From contig CANMOY010000002.1 in the NCBI GenBank assembly GCA_947499595.1, positions 124,001 through 188,000 of the forward strand: a DNA stretch of 64,000 nucleotides. Direction: 5' to 3'. The notes beneath the pieces were generated by a model. That model saw only the letters and a program-made list of their open reading frames with translations, was not told the DNA's origin and ran no database searches. The position numbers and the translations under genes are program-made. The stretch is from an uncultured Mesonia sp. GTDB taxonomy: Bacteria > Bacteroidota > Bacteroidia > Flavobacteriales > Flavobacteriaceae. Below, in pieces: positions 52,306 to 59,996 of this stretch; position 1 is the first letter of the stretch, and each line of letters opens with the position of its first letter.

Positions 52306-53211
52306 ATGAGTCACCACCACGATCATAAACATCCTGTACTTTCAGGTAAGAATTTAAAAATATCTATTTTTTTAAATATACTCATAACCATTTCACAGGT
52401 TATAGGAGGCCTTATTAGCGGTAGCCTCGCTTTATTATCTGATGCTTTACATAATTTTACAGACGTGGTGAGTCTTATTATAAGTTTTTGGGCCAACAAA
52501 ATGGCTTCAAAAAGTGCCTCTTTTAGTAAAACATTCGGGTATAAAAGGGCAGAAATTATTGCAGCATTTGTTAATGCCGCAAGCCTTATGGTTATTTCTG
52601 TCCTTTTAATAAAAGAATCCATAGATCGATTTATAAATCCACAAAGCATAGATTCTACTATAGTAATCGTGTTGGCCGCAGTGGCCATTTTAGGTAATGG
52701 GTTTAGTGTTTTACTGATGAAAAAAGACAGTAAAGCAAATATGAATATGAAATCGGCATATCTTCATTTATTAACCGATATGTTAGCTTCCGTAGCGGTA
52801 TTATTAGGAGGTTTATTAATGCGTTTTTACGGATTTTATTGGATAGATAGTTTGCTTACTGCCGGTATTGCTGTTTACTTAATTGTAATGGGTTATGATT
52901 TATTAAAATCCTCTTTTAATATTTTGATGCTCTTTACTCCAGAATCTATTCGAACAGAAGAATTAGTAAAAACAGCTTGTAGTTTTCCCGAAATAAAAAA
53001 TATGCATCACGTGCATATTTGGTCACTCAATGAAACCGAAATTCATCTCGAAGCTCATCTTGATTTTCATCACGATATTTCGCTTTCAAGTTTTAATGAA
53101 ATATTAGAAGAACTAAAAGTATTACTGAACCAAAAATACGGTATTAATCATTTTAATCTTCAACCAGAATTTAATAAGAAGGATACCAAAGAAATAATTG
53201 TACAAGACTAA
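52306..53211 (+). CDS. Cation diffusion facilitator (zinc/cobalt/cadmium exporter)
   Basis: A 301-residue inner-membrane metal/proton antiporter of the CDF family. A His-rich N-terminus (MSHHHDHKH) precedes six TM helices. The transport-site pattern is present: DALHNFTDVVSLI in TM2 near residue 46-58 and HLLTDMLASVAVL in TM5 near 153-165. The cytosolic C-terminal domain (about 215-290) has the metal-sensing VHIWSLNETEIHLEAHLDF segment. It is sandwiched between rpiB and the GNAT gene with only 1-2 base gaps. Zn2+ is the usual substrate of this clade. Confidence 0.93.
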   Translation: MSHHHDHKHPVLSGKNLKISIFLNILITISQVIGGLISGSLALLSDALHNFTDVVSLIISFWANKMASKSASFSKTFGYKRAEIIAAFVNAASLMVISVLLIKESIDRFINPQSIDSTIVIVLAAVAILGNGFSVLLMKKDSKANMNMKSAYLHLLTDMLASVAVLLGGLLMRFYGFYWIDSLLTAGIAVYLIVMGYDLLKSSFNILMLFTPESIRTEELVKTACSFPEIKNMHHVHIWSLNETEIHLEAHLDFHHDISLSSFNEILEELKVLLNQKYGINHFNLQPEFNKKDTKEIIVQD

Positions 53212-53213
53212 AT

Positions 53214-53663
53214 ATGCCTATTACTTTTTATCAAAAAACTTTCAGTCAACTTTCTTTAAATCAGCTGTATGCGCTTGCAAAACTTCGAGCTGATGTTTTT
53301 GTTCTCGAACAAAATTGTTTGTATCCAGATCTAGATAATAAAGATCAACGGGCTTTGCATATACTAGGTTATAAAGATAATGAATTGGTAGCTTACGCTC
53401 GTTGTTTTAAACCCGGACTTTATTTTACTGAAGCTAGTATTGGCAGGGTTTTGGTTGCAAAAAATCAACGTAAAAAAGCTTTTGGCCAACAACTTATGCA
53501 CCAAGCCATAAAGGCAATAGCATCACACTACTCTACCTCTTCAATTCGAATCTCAGCACAGCTTTATTTGTTAGAATTTTATACCTCCTTAGGATTTGTA
53601 AAAACAGGAGACTCTTACTTAGAAGATGGGATACCGCATATCAATATGCTTTACTATAAATAG
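53214..53663 (+). CDS. GNAT family N-acetyltransferase (ElaA-like)
   Basis: A 149-residue acetyltransferase of the GNAT fold, similar to ElaA. The N-terminal part ALAKLRADVFVLEQNCLYPD (about 20-39) and DNKDQRALHILG are ElaA-typical. The acetyl-CoA motif A runs IGRVLVAKNQRKKAFGQQLM (about 77-96), with the Q/R-x-x-G/A-x-G/A site as QRKKAFG. Length matches ElaA. The acceptor is unknown. It is the last gene of the rpiB run. Confidence 0.88.
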   Translation: MPITFYQKTFSQLSLNQLYALAKLRADVFVLEQNCLYPDLDNKDQRALHILGYKDNELVAYARCFKPGLYFTEASIGRVLVAKNQRKKAFGQQLMHQAIKAIASHYSTSSIRISAQLYLLEFYTSLGFVKTGDSYLEDGIPHINMLYYK

Positions 53664-53701
53664 CTTAAGCTATATAGACCCATAAAGTCATCTATTTTTT
53701 T

Positions 53702-53709
53702 TACTTTTG
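53702..53709 (+). promoter_or_regulatory. -7 box (TACTTTTG) for the SulP transporter
   Basis: Exact TAnnTTTG match 60 nt before the ATG at 53770, in the gap after the GNAT gene. No -33 TTTG at normal distance. Confidence 0.45.
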
Positions 53710-53769
53710 CAAACTATTTTAAAAAACGAGCTTTCAGGTTGATTTTCAAGTGATAAAGCCCATTACCTT

Positions 53770-55314
53770 ATGAAAAAAGTACTCAATTTATTTGACTTTA
53801 AGCAAAAAGTAAATTATAGAACAGAAATATTAGCCGGTTTAACCGTAGCTATGACAATGATTCCAGAATCGCTGTCTTTCGCCATTTTAGCAGATTTCCC
53901 TCCGCTAGTGGGTTTATATGCGGCTTTTATAATGGGATTAATTACCGCCATTTTTGGAGGTAGACCAGGTATGGTTTCTGGCGGTGCTGGGGCTACCGTA
54001 GTGGTATTAATCGCATTAATGCAATCGCATGGTTTAGAATATGTTTTTGGAGCGGTAGCTATTGCAGGAATTATACAAATTTTGGTAGGGCTTTTTAAAC
54101 TAGGTAAATTCATTCGATTGGTTCCACAACCCGTTATGTTTGGATTTGTAAATGGTTTAGCGGTAATTATTTTTATGTCGCAGCTAGAGCAATTCAAAAT
54201 TAAAATGAATGGAGAATATACTTGGCTCACAGGAACACCATTTTTAATTATGGCGGGTCTTACCGCACTAACCATAGGTATTATCCTAATTTTACCAAAA
54301 ATAACAAAAGCTGTTCCTGCTTCTTTAGTAGCTATTTTGGTTGTTTTTATCTTGGTACTAGTCTTCAATATAGATACTAAACAGGTTGTAGATATTGCCT
54401 CAGTAAGCGGTAGTTTGCCTCCATTTCATATTCCTGACATTCCATTTACCTTAGAAACGCTTAAGATAATTTTGCCCTATGGTTTAATAATGGCGGCAGT
54501 AGGTTTAACCGAAGGACTTCTTACTTTAAACCTTGTAGATGAAATTACCAATACCAAAGGAAATAGCAATAGGGAGTGCTTAGCGCAGGGTGCTGCCAAT
54601 ATTACCAACGGTTTTTTCTTTGGAATGGGAGGTTGCCCTATGATTGCGCAAACTCTAGTAAATCTATCTTCTGGTTCTAGAGCAAGATTATCGGGTATTG
54701 TGGCGGCCTTAACCATATTAGTAATAATATTAGTTGGAGCTCCTGTAATAGAATTAATTCCAATGGCGGCTTTAACTGGCGTTATGATTATGGTAGCTTT
54801 TGGTACTTTTGAATGGGCAAGTTTTAAGGCACTTTCAAAAATGCCTAAACACGATATATTTGTTATGCTCGTGGTAACTTTTATAACCATTATTTTGCAT
54901 AATTTAGCCTTAGCTGTACTTATTGGTGTTATTATATCAGCCTTAGTGTTTGCCTGGGAAAGCGCTAAACGAATACGTGCTCGAAAATATGTAGATGAAA
55001 AGGGAGTGAAACATTATGAATTGTACGGACCTTTATTTTTTGGTTCGACCACGGCTTTTACGAGTAAATTTGATGTAGAAAATGATCCCGATGAAGTGAT
55101 TATTGATTTCGCCGAAAGTAGAATTGCAGATATGAGTGCGATCGATGCCGTAAACAAACTAACCGAACGCTATTTAAAACAAGGTAAAAAAATACACCTC
55201 AAGCATTTAAGTCCAGACTGTAGAAGACTTTTACATAATGCAGAGAAAATTATACAGGTGAATATTATTGAAGACCCCTCTTATACCGTAATGGGGAGTA
55301 GCGAAGTAAGCTAA
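53770..55314 (+). CDS. SulP family anion transporter with STAS domain
   Basis: A 514-residue inner-membrane anion transporter. About 12-14 TM segments fill residues 15-410: LAGLTVAMTMIPESLSFAIL near 22 is the SulP opening, GLYAAFIMG and FGGRPGMVSGGAGA follow, and a GGCPMIAQTLVNLSSG segment is near 298. A cytosolic STAS domain occupies about 420-510 (VIIDFAESRIADMSAIDAV). Members move sulfate, bicarbonate or other anions; no sulfate-assimilation gene is next to it, so the substrate is open. The gene has its own promoter and ends 3 bases from the convergent DUF1853 gene. Confidence 0.92.
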   Translation: MKKVLNLFDFKQKVNYRTEILAGLTVAMTMIPESLSFAILADFPPLVGLYAAFIMGLITAIFGGRPGMVSGGAGATVVVLIALMQSHGLEYVFGAVAIAGIIQILVGLFKLGKFIRLVPQPVMFGFVNGLAVIIFMSQLEQFKIKMNGEYTWLTGTPFLIMAGLTALTIGIILILPKITKAVPASLVAILVVFILVLVFNIDTKQVVDIASVSGSLPPFHIPDIPFTLETLKIILPYGLIMAAVGLTEGLLTLNLVDEITNTKGNSNRECLAQGAANITNGFFFGMGGCPMIAQTLVNLSSGSRARLSGIVAALTILVIILVGAPVIELIPMAALTGVMIMVAFGTFEWASFKALSKMPKHDIFVMLVVTFITIILHNLALAVLIGVIISALVFAWESAKRIRARKYVDEKGVKHYELYGPLFFGSTTAFTSKFDVENDPDEVIIDFAESRIADMSAIDAVNKLTERYLKQGKKIHLKHLSPDCRRLLHNAEKIIQVNIIEDPSYTVMGSSEVS

Positions 55315-55317
55315 TTT

Positions 55318-56163
55318 CTAGCCGATAGGCCACCAAACTACAAAAATAAGCTCGATTTGATCGAGCTTATTTTTTACCCATAAGTAAGATGATTTCTTAT
55401 TTTGAGCAAGAAATTCAACTTCTTCTAATTGTTTGTTGTAATCTACCCAATTCACATCTAAATGAGGAGATATACTCCAGTCTTTTTTAAAGGGAGAATA
55501 ATACAATTTATCTCTAAAATACGTATCACTTTTGAAGCTATTTAAATCTACGTAAGTACCCGAAATACAGTTAGGATTTAAATATGGTAAAATGGACTTA
55601 TTATATCCTTTTGGTAAGAAAAGATGCGCTTTAAAGTGAGCATATTGATTCTTAATTTGATTGGGGTTAATCCCCAATTTTTTTAAAAAATACTGAACGC
55701 TATGATTTTGTAAAAGCGGAAGCTGATGGTTTTTTAAGTGATCTAATTTCCGTAATAAGGAATCTTTTCGGTTAGCTCCCACCCAAGCTTCAAGCGGATT
55801 TTGAATACGGGTATCAAGTAAATAAAATTTATAAACTAGCTCCACGTGCAAAAAATCACCAGTACTTAAATCTTTCAGTAAAAAATCAATCTCGCCTAAG
55901 GTTATTTTATCCTCTATTATTTGTAGGTTGCTACCCAACATATCATAGCGGTTAGATAGATTTATTTCAGCCTCAAAAAAGGCTTCAGCGCGCTTACCTA
56001 AAACTAATTTATCGGGAAGTGCTGCTAATTCTTCAGCTTGTATAAGGTTTTCTTTAGTGGGAAGTTTAAAAAAATCTATTCCGTAAAAGGAATCTGGTAA
56101 AATTAAATGATGAGCTTTTTGATAACCCAAGAATTGTAATTGATTTTTATACCTCTCGCGCAT
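55318..56163 (-). CDS. DUF1853 family protein
   Basis: A 281-residue soluble protein of the DUF1853 family. The recognisable block is LHVELVYKFYLLD (near residue 105), followed by WVGANRKDSLLRKLDHLKNHQ with its conserved Arg and Asp. The family is predicted to have a restriction-endonuclease-like fold from conserved Glu and Lys residues; that is recalled and was not tested here. It lies 9 bases after the S41 peptidase on the same strand. A perfect terminator-like hairpin lies inside its last coding codons. Function is unknown. Confidence 0.8.
   Translation of the reverse strand: MRERYKNQLQFLGYQKAHHLILPDSFYGIDFFKLPTKENLIQAEELAALPDKLVLGKRAEAFFEAEINLSNRYDMLGSNLQIIEDKITLGEIDFLLKDLSTGDFLHVELVYKFYLLDTRIQNPLEAWVGANRKDSLLRKLDHLKNHQLPLLQNHSVQYFLKKLGINPNQIKNQYAHFKAHLFLPKGYNKSILPYLNPNCISGTYVDLNSFKSDTYFRDKLYYSPFKKDWSISPHLDVNWVDYNKQLEEVEFLAQNKKSSYLWVKNKLDQIELIFVVWWPIG
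55342..55374. terminator. SulP terminator embedded in the 3' end of the DUF1853 gene
   Basis: A perfect 15-bp inverted repeat (55342-55356 and 55360-55374, loop TTG) flanked by A on the left and T on the right, 28 bases after the SulP stop. It lies wholly inside the coding sequence of the opposite gene, encoding residues in the KNKLDQIELIF stretch. Confidence 0.65.
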
Positions 56164-56172
56164 ATTTATAAA

Positions 56173-57783
56173 TTAAGCTTTATTTAAAATATCGGCGTAA
56201 GCTTTAGTATCATTTAAAATGCGTTTGGCTTCTAAAATTTCGGAATTGTGTTTTGAAAAATATTCATAGGCTCCTTTTTCATAAAAATAATTCGATAATA
56301 ACTGCTTATTTATCCAGTATAGTATCTCTTCTTTTTGTCTTTCAATAGCTTCGGCTTTTGTGTTTTTAAGCTGAAGTTCTAAATTGCTTAGTGCTTCATT
56401 CAGTTTTGTAGCCATTCCTTCTTTTTCGGCTTGTTCTTTAAGCTTTTTTAAATCTTTTTCAGTGTTGGTCTCATAATTAAATTCGACCTTTTTAAGATAT
56501 TGGTTAAATGCTTTAAAAATAGTAGAGTTTTTAGGATAAGAATTCATATTTACCCCTTTGTTATTAAGGTAATATTGAGTGCTAAAATCAAATATCAAAT
56601 CTTGGTCTAGTAGCGCCTGGGTGATAGGACTTACTAAAGAAGAAGCTAAACTTACGTCTGGTGTTATACCTCCTGCATCATAAACTATTCTTCCTGCTTT
56701 GGTTTTAAATGCCTTGTGCTTCTTATTTTCTTTAGCCTGGCCGTTTTTGCTATAATCTAAGGCTTGAATACATCTTCCGCTAGGGGTGTAATACCGTGAA
56801 ATGGTTATTTTAACCTGAGAACCATAGCTTAAATTTTTAGGGCGTTGTACCAATCCTTTACCAAAACTTTTGCCTCCAATAATCACTGCCCGATCTAAAT
56901 CTTGTAAACTACCTGCAACAATTTCGCTCGCAGAGGCACTTTTTGCATTGATAAGTATGGCTAAGGGTATTTGTGTATCTAAAGCTTCATTTTTAGTTTT
57001 ATAACTCTGATTGTATTTATCAATATTAGACTGGGTATAGGTAATCAAAGTGTTTTTTGGTACAAATAAATTAGCAACATTTACCGCTTCACTTAACAAT
57101 CCGCCTGGGTTGTTTCGTAAATCTAAAATCAATCTTTTTGCGCCTTGATCTATTAAATCTTTTGCCGCCATTCCTACTTCAAAAGAAGCAGTTCTCGTAA
57201 ATTCTTTAAGTACAATATACCCGTTCGCTTCTTTATCTAAAATATAAAAAGGTACCGCCTTTTCTTTTCGAGCAGACCTTTTTATTTGAGCCTCATAAAT
57301 TTTGCCTTGGCGTTTATACGCAATATTCACACTGGTATTAGCCGCCCCATTGAGTAAGTTGATAGCATTATCTGCATACTCACTTATTGCAATATCATTT
57401 ATTCGTACTAATTCATCGCCGGGTTGTAATCCAGCTTGATCTGCTGGGGCATCTTGGGTTAAGGCTACAACAATTAATTTGTTCTTGTTACTTTTTATAC
57501 GTGCCCCAATACTGGCCACCTCACCCGATTGATTGATACGTGCTTGTTCAACCTCTTGTTGATTATAATACTGGGTGTAAGGATCTAATTCACGCAACAT
57601 AGCTGTTAAAGCTGTATCCATTAATTCTGCAGGATTGGTTTCATCTACATAATTCATGGTTATTTCTTTAAAAACAGAAGTAAAAAGTTCTATTTGCTTG
57701 GCTATAGCAAAAAAATCATTTTTAAATCCCGATGTAAGTATAAAAATACCTACCAGCGTTATTCCTATTATTCCTTTTTTCAT
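56173..57783 (-). CDS. S41 family C-terminal processing peptidase
   Basis: A 536-residue exported serine protease of the tail-specific (CtpA/Tsp) type. An N-terminal hydrophobic segment (IGITLVGIFILTSGF) acts as signal or anchor. The PDZ domain (about 85-165) has the QAGLQPGDELVRIND pattern. The S41 catalytic core (about 185-380) contains the Ser in INAKSASASEIVAGSLQD near residue 288 and the Lys in GGKSFGKGLVQ near 312. A long C-terminal helical region follows. It lies 101 bases downstream of rnpA and 9 upstream of DUF1853. Substrates are unknown. Confidence 0.93.
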   Translation of the reverse strand: MKKGIIGITLVGIFILTSGFKNDFFAIAKQIELFTSVFKEITMNYVDETNPAELMDTALTAMLRELDPYTQYYNQQEVEQARINQSGEVASIGARIKSNKNKLIVVALTQDAPADQAGLQPGDELVRINDIAISEYADNAINLLNGAANTSVNIAYKRQGKIYEAQIKRSARKEKAVPFYILDKEANGYIVLKEFTRTASFEVGMAAKDLIDQGAKRLILDLRNNPGGLLSEAVNVANLFVPKNTLITYTQSNIDKYNQSYKTKNEALDTQIPLAILINAKSASASEIVAGSLQDLDRAVIIGGKSFGKGLVQRPKNLSYGSQVKITISRYYTPSGRCIQALDYSKNGQAKENKKHKAFKTKAGRIVYDAGGITPDVSLASSLVSPITQALLDQDLIFDFSTQYYLNNKGVNMNSYPKNSTIFKAFNQYLKKVEFNYETNTEKDLKKLKEQAEKEGMATKLNEALSNLELQLKNTKAEAIERQKEEILYWINKQLLSNYFYEKGAYEYFSKHNSEILEAKRILNDTKAYADILNKA

Positions 57784-57884
57784 GAATATTTTGCTTTAAA
57801 AAGTTGATTGCAGGAGCAAACCTGTCGGGTAAATATAAGCAAATAAAATTCAAGTATAGATTAGATTTTTAGTAGCGCTTAAAG

Positions 57885-58247
57885 CTAAACTTTTTTATTA
57901 AATTCGATTAGAAGCTGCTGCATTGCTTTTGAAATAGTGGTAGAAGTCTGCTTTCTATTACCTAAAAAAATAAACAAGATATGATAGTTTTTATGCAGCT
58001 TAATCTGATCTTTTTGTAACCGGTAAGCTTCGCGTATTTGCCTTTTGATACGATTTCTGTCTACAGCAAGTTTAAAGTTGCGCTTAGGAACGCTAACCAT
58101 TATTTTTGGAGCATCTTGATCTTTTTTTAAAGCAGGCTTATATACCATTCTGAGCGGAAATTTTTTCTGCGTTTCTCCATTTTCAAACAGAGCTTTTATA
58201 GCTGTCTTACTTTTTAAACGTTGATCTTTTCCTAAGGTTTTTTTCAT
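57885..58247 (-). CDS. rnpA: Ribonuclease P protein component
   Basis: Protein subunit of RNase P, 120 residues from ATG 58247 (MKKTLGKDQRLKSKTAIKALF). An upstream ATG gives 15 extra residues that do not fit the family. The RNR signature is present as AVDRNRIKRQIREAYR near residue 65-80, with PKRNFKLAV before it. It lies between dinB and the S41 peptidase. rpmH and dnaA, frequent partners of rnpA near origins, are not in the window. Confidence 0.94.
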   Translation of the reverse strand: MKKTLGKDQRLKSKTAIKALFENGETQKKFPLRMVYKPALKKDQDAPKIMVSVPKRNFKLAVDRNRIKRQIREAYRLQKDQIKLHKNYHILFIFLGNRKQTSTTISKAMQQLLIEFNKKV

Positions 58248-58281
58248 ACTGTAAATATAACAAGTAAATAAGCTGCCTCGA

Positions 58282-59379
58282 TTAAAATTCAAATTTAAGT
58301 TGTTTACCCATAATTGTTGTTGGTTCTTGCTTTACGGATGCATGTCCGGGCTTTTTTAAATTAGTTATTGATATTCCTACTAAACGCACCGAATTTTGCA
58401 ATTTTTCTTGATACAAAAGTGTCTTTGCATTTTCGAGAATAAGTGCTTTATCTCGAATGTAAAAAGCTAGGGTTTTACTTCTAGTTTGTACACTAAAATC
58501 GCCATATTTTATTTTAAGAGTAATGGTTTTGCCTGAGAATTTATTTTTGTCTAGGCGCTGAGCTACTTCTGTAGCAATTTGGCTTAAGCGTTCTTCAAGA
58601 AAAATTTCAGAACTAATATTATTTGAAAAAGTGCGCTCGGCACCAACAGATTTACGTATTCGCTCTGGCTTCACTTCACTTAGGTGCACCCCTCTTACAA
58701 CTTGGTAATATAATTTACCGCTTTTCCCAAAATGATTTTCTAAAAATTCTAGTGATTTTAATTTTAAATCTGAACCCTTAAAAATTCCAAGCTGATACAT
58801 TTTTTGTGCGGTAACTTTACCAACACCAAAAAACTTTTTTATTTCTAAATCTTCTAAAAATTGTTCAACTTCCTCGGGAGGTACAGTTTTTTGCCCGTTA
58901 GGCTTGTTTATATCACTAGCAATTTTAGCTACAAATTTATTAATTGAAATGCCTGCAGAAGCATTAAGCCCAGTTTTCTCTTTTATTTCTGTTCGTATTA
59001 ACCGGGCAATTTGTGTTGCGCTACCTAAGTCTTTTAAGTTTTCAGTGACGTCTAAATAAGCTTCGTCAAGCGATAAAGGCTCGACTAAAGGCGTATAATT
59101 TAAAAAGATGCTGCGTATTTGCGCAGATATTTCTTTATAACGTTCAAATCGTGGTTTTACAAAAATTAAATCCGCGCAAAGCTTACTAGCTAATCTACCA
59201 CTCATCGCGCTTCGAACCCCAAATTTACGGGCCTCATAGCTGGCGGCGGCCACCACACCTCTTTTACCGCCACCGCCTACTGCAATGGGTTTATCTTGTA
59301 AATCTGGATGATCCAGTTGCTCAACAGAGGCGTAAAATGCATCCATATCTATATGTATTATTTTGCGCTCTTTTGTCAT
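58282..59379 (-). CDS. dinB: DNA polymerase IV (Y-family, DinB)
   Basis: Error-prone translesion polymerase, 365 residues. Catalytic motifs: HIDMDAFYASVEQ (residues 8-20) with two metal-binding Asp, YEARKFGVRSAM near 48, and PLSLDEAYLDVTE near 100-112 with the Asp-Glu pair. The thumb HhH region (KFFGVGKVTAQKMYQLG) is near 180, and a little-finger domain follows. The C-terminus ends QLKFEF, which resembles a beta-clamp-binding peptide (QL-x-L/F). Its -7 box TAACTTTG ends only 4 nt before the ATG, suggesting a leaderless mRNA. It is divergent from the CYTH gene. Confidence 0.95.
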   Translation of the reverse strand: MTKERKIIHIDMDAFYASVEQLDHPDLQDKPIAVGGGGKRGVVAAASYEARKFGVRSAMSGRLASKLCADLIFVKPRFERYKEISAQIRSIFLNYTPLVEPLSLDEAYLDVTENLKDLGSATQIARLIRTEIKEKTGLNASAGISINKFVAKIASDINKPNGQKTVPPEEVEQFLEDLEIKKFFGVGKVTAQKMYQLGIFKGSDLKLKSLEFLENHFGKSGKLYYQVVRGVHLSEVKPERIRKSVGAERTFSNNISSEIFLEERLSQIATEVAQRLDKNKFSGKTITLKIKYGDFSVQTRSKTLAFYIRDKALILENAKTLLYQEKLQNSVRLVGISITNLKKPGHASVKQEPTTIMGKQLKFEF

Positions 59380-59383
59380 GCTA

Positions 59384-59391
59384 CAAAGTTA
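59384..59391 (-). promoter_or_regulatory. -7 box (TAACTTTG) for dinB, 4 nt from the ATG
   Basis: Exact TAnnTTTG match on the minus strand, 4 nt upstream of the ATG at 59379. A possible -33 element is the CAAA at 59416-59419, at a long 24-nt spacing. No room remains for a ribosome-binding leader. Confidence 0.5.
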
Positions 59392-59407
59392 GAATAAGAA
59401 ATAATGA

Positions 59408-59438
59408 TTTGCTAACAAAGCATTTAGCAATACCTTTG
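59408..59438 (+). promoter_or_regulatory. Canonical promoter for the CYTH gene
   Basis: TTTG at 59408-59411 and TACCTTTG at 59431-59438 are separated by 19 nt, a perfect match to the Bacteroidota promoter. The ATG follows at 59474. The promoter overlaps the upstream region of divergent dinB within a 94-bp gap. Confidence 0.75.
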
Positions 59439-59473
59439 CTACTATACAATATTTTTTAAACCCGTTCAAACAA

Positions 59474-59941
59474 ATGCGCGAAATAGAACGTAAATTTTTA
59501 GTAAAAAACAACCGGTATAAAGCCTTGGCTTTTGAGAAGAAATATACCATTCAAGCCTATTTGAATACAAATCCCGAACGCAGTGTCCGTATTAGAATTC
59601 AAGAACAAAAAGCTTGGATAACCGTTAAAGGAAAATCTGATGAAAAAGGTTTGAGTCGGTTTGAATGGGAACAAACTATAGCTGTAGCTGATGCAGAAAA
59701 ACTTTTGAAAATTTGTGAGCCAGGTGGTATTGAAAAATATCGCTATTACGTGAAATTTGAAAATCAGTTATTTGAGGTAGATGAATTTCTAGGAGAAAAT
59801 AGCGGATTAGTGGTAGCTGAAGCTGAATTAGAAAATATAAATCAGCCACTTGCTTTACCCGATTGGATAGGAGAAGAAGTGACGGGTAATAAGGCTTATT
59901 ATAACGCCTCCTTAATGAAATTACCCTATACAAACTGGTAA
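59474..59941 (+). CDS. CYTH domain protein (triphosphatase-like)
   Basis: A 155-residue protein of the CYTH/TTM superfamily. It begins with the name-giving motif EIERKFLV (residues 3-10), has RIRIQEQKAWITVKGKS near 40-56 with alternating basic residues of the tunnel strands, KYRYYV near 95, and FEVDEFLGENSGLVVAEAELE near 105-125 with the metal-binding Glu residues. Single-domain bacterial members hydrolyse tripolyphosphate or related triphosphates, or make cAMP; the activity here is not decided by sequence. It has its own promoter and terminator. Confidence 0.93.
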   Translation: MREIERKFLVKNNRYKALAFEKKYTIQAYLNTNPERSVRIRIQEQKAWITVKGKSDEKGLSRFEWEQTIAVADAEKLLKICEPGGIEKYRYYVKFENQLFEVDEFLGENSGLVVAEAELENINQPLALPDWIGEEVTGNKAYYNASLMKLPYTNW

Positions 59942-59977
59942 AAAAAAAGCAAATCGATTTTTTCGATTTGCTTTTTT
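59941..59977. terminator. Bidirectional terminator between the CYTH gene and the efflux genes
   Basis: Perfect 9-bp stem GCAAATCGA (59949-59957) paired with 59963-59971, a 5-T loop, eight A before and six T after. The A and T tracts extend the pairing. It begins at the CYTH stop and precedes the stop of the convergent outer-membrane gene (59997). Confidence 0.85.
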
Positions 59978-59996
59978 GCTTGTAATACAATTCTCT

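Noticed and set aside
52323-52688. Minus-strand 121-codon frame opposite the CDF transporter
   Set aside because: Antisense shadow of a gene with complete CDF motifs.
53814-54890. Two long minus-strand open frames (184 and 137 codons) opposite the SulP gene
   Set aside because: They are antisense shadows: SulP on plus is unmistakable, and their translations are low-complexity Ile/Thr/Pro/Lys text without domain signals.
55843-55848. CACGTG core inside the DUF1853 gene, considered as parS
   Set aside because: Only the core and two flanking bases fit the 16-bp consensus.
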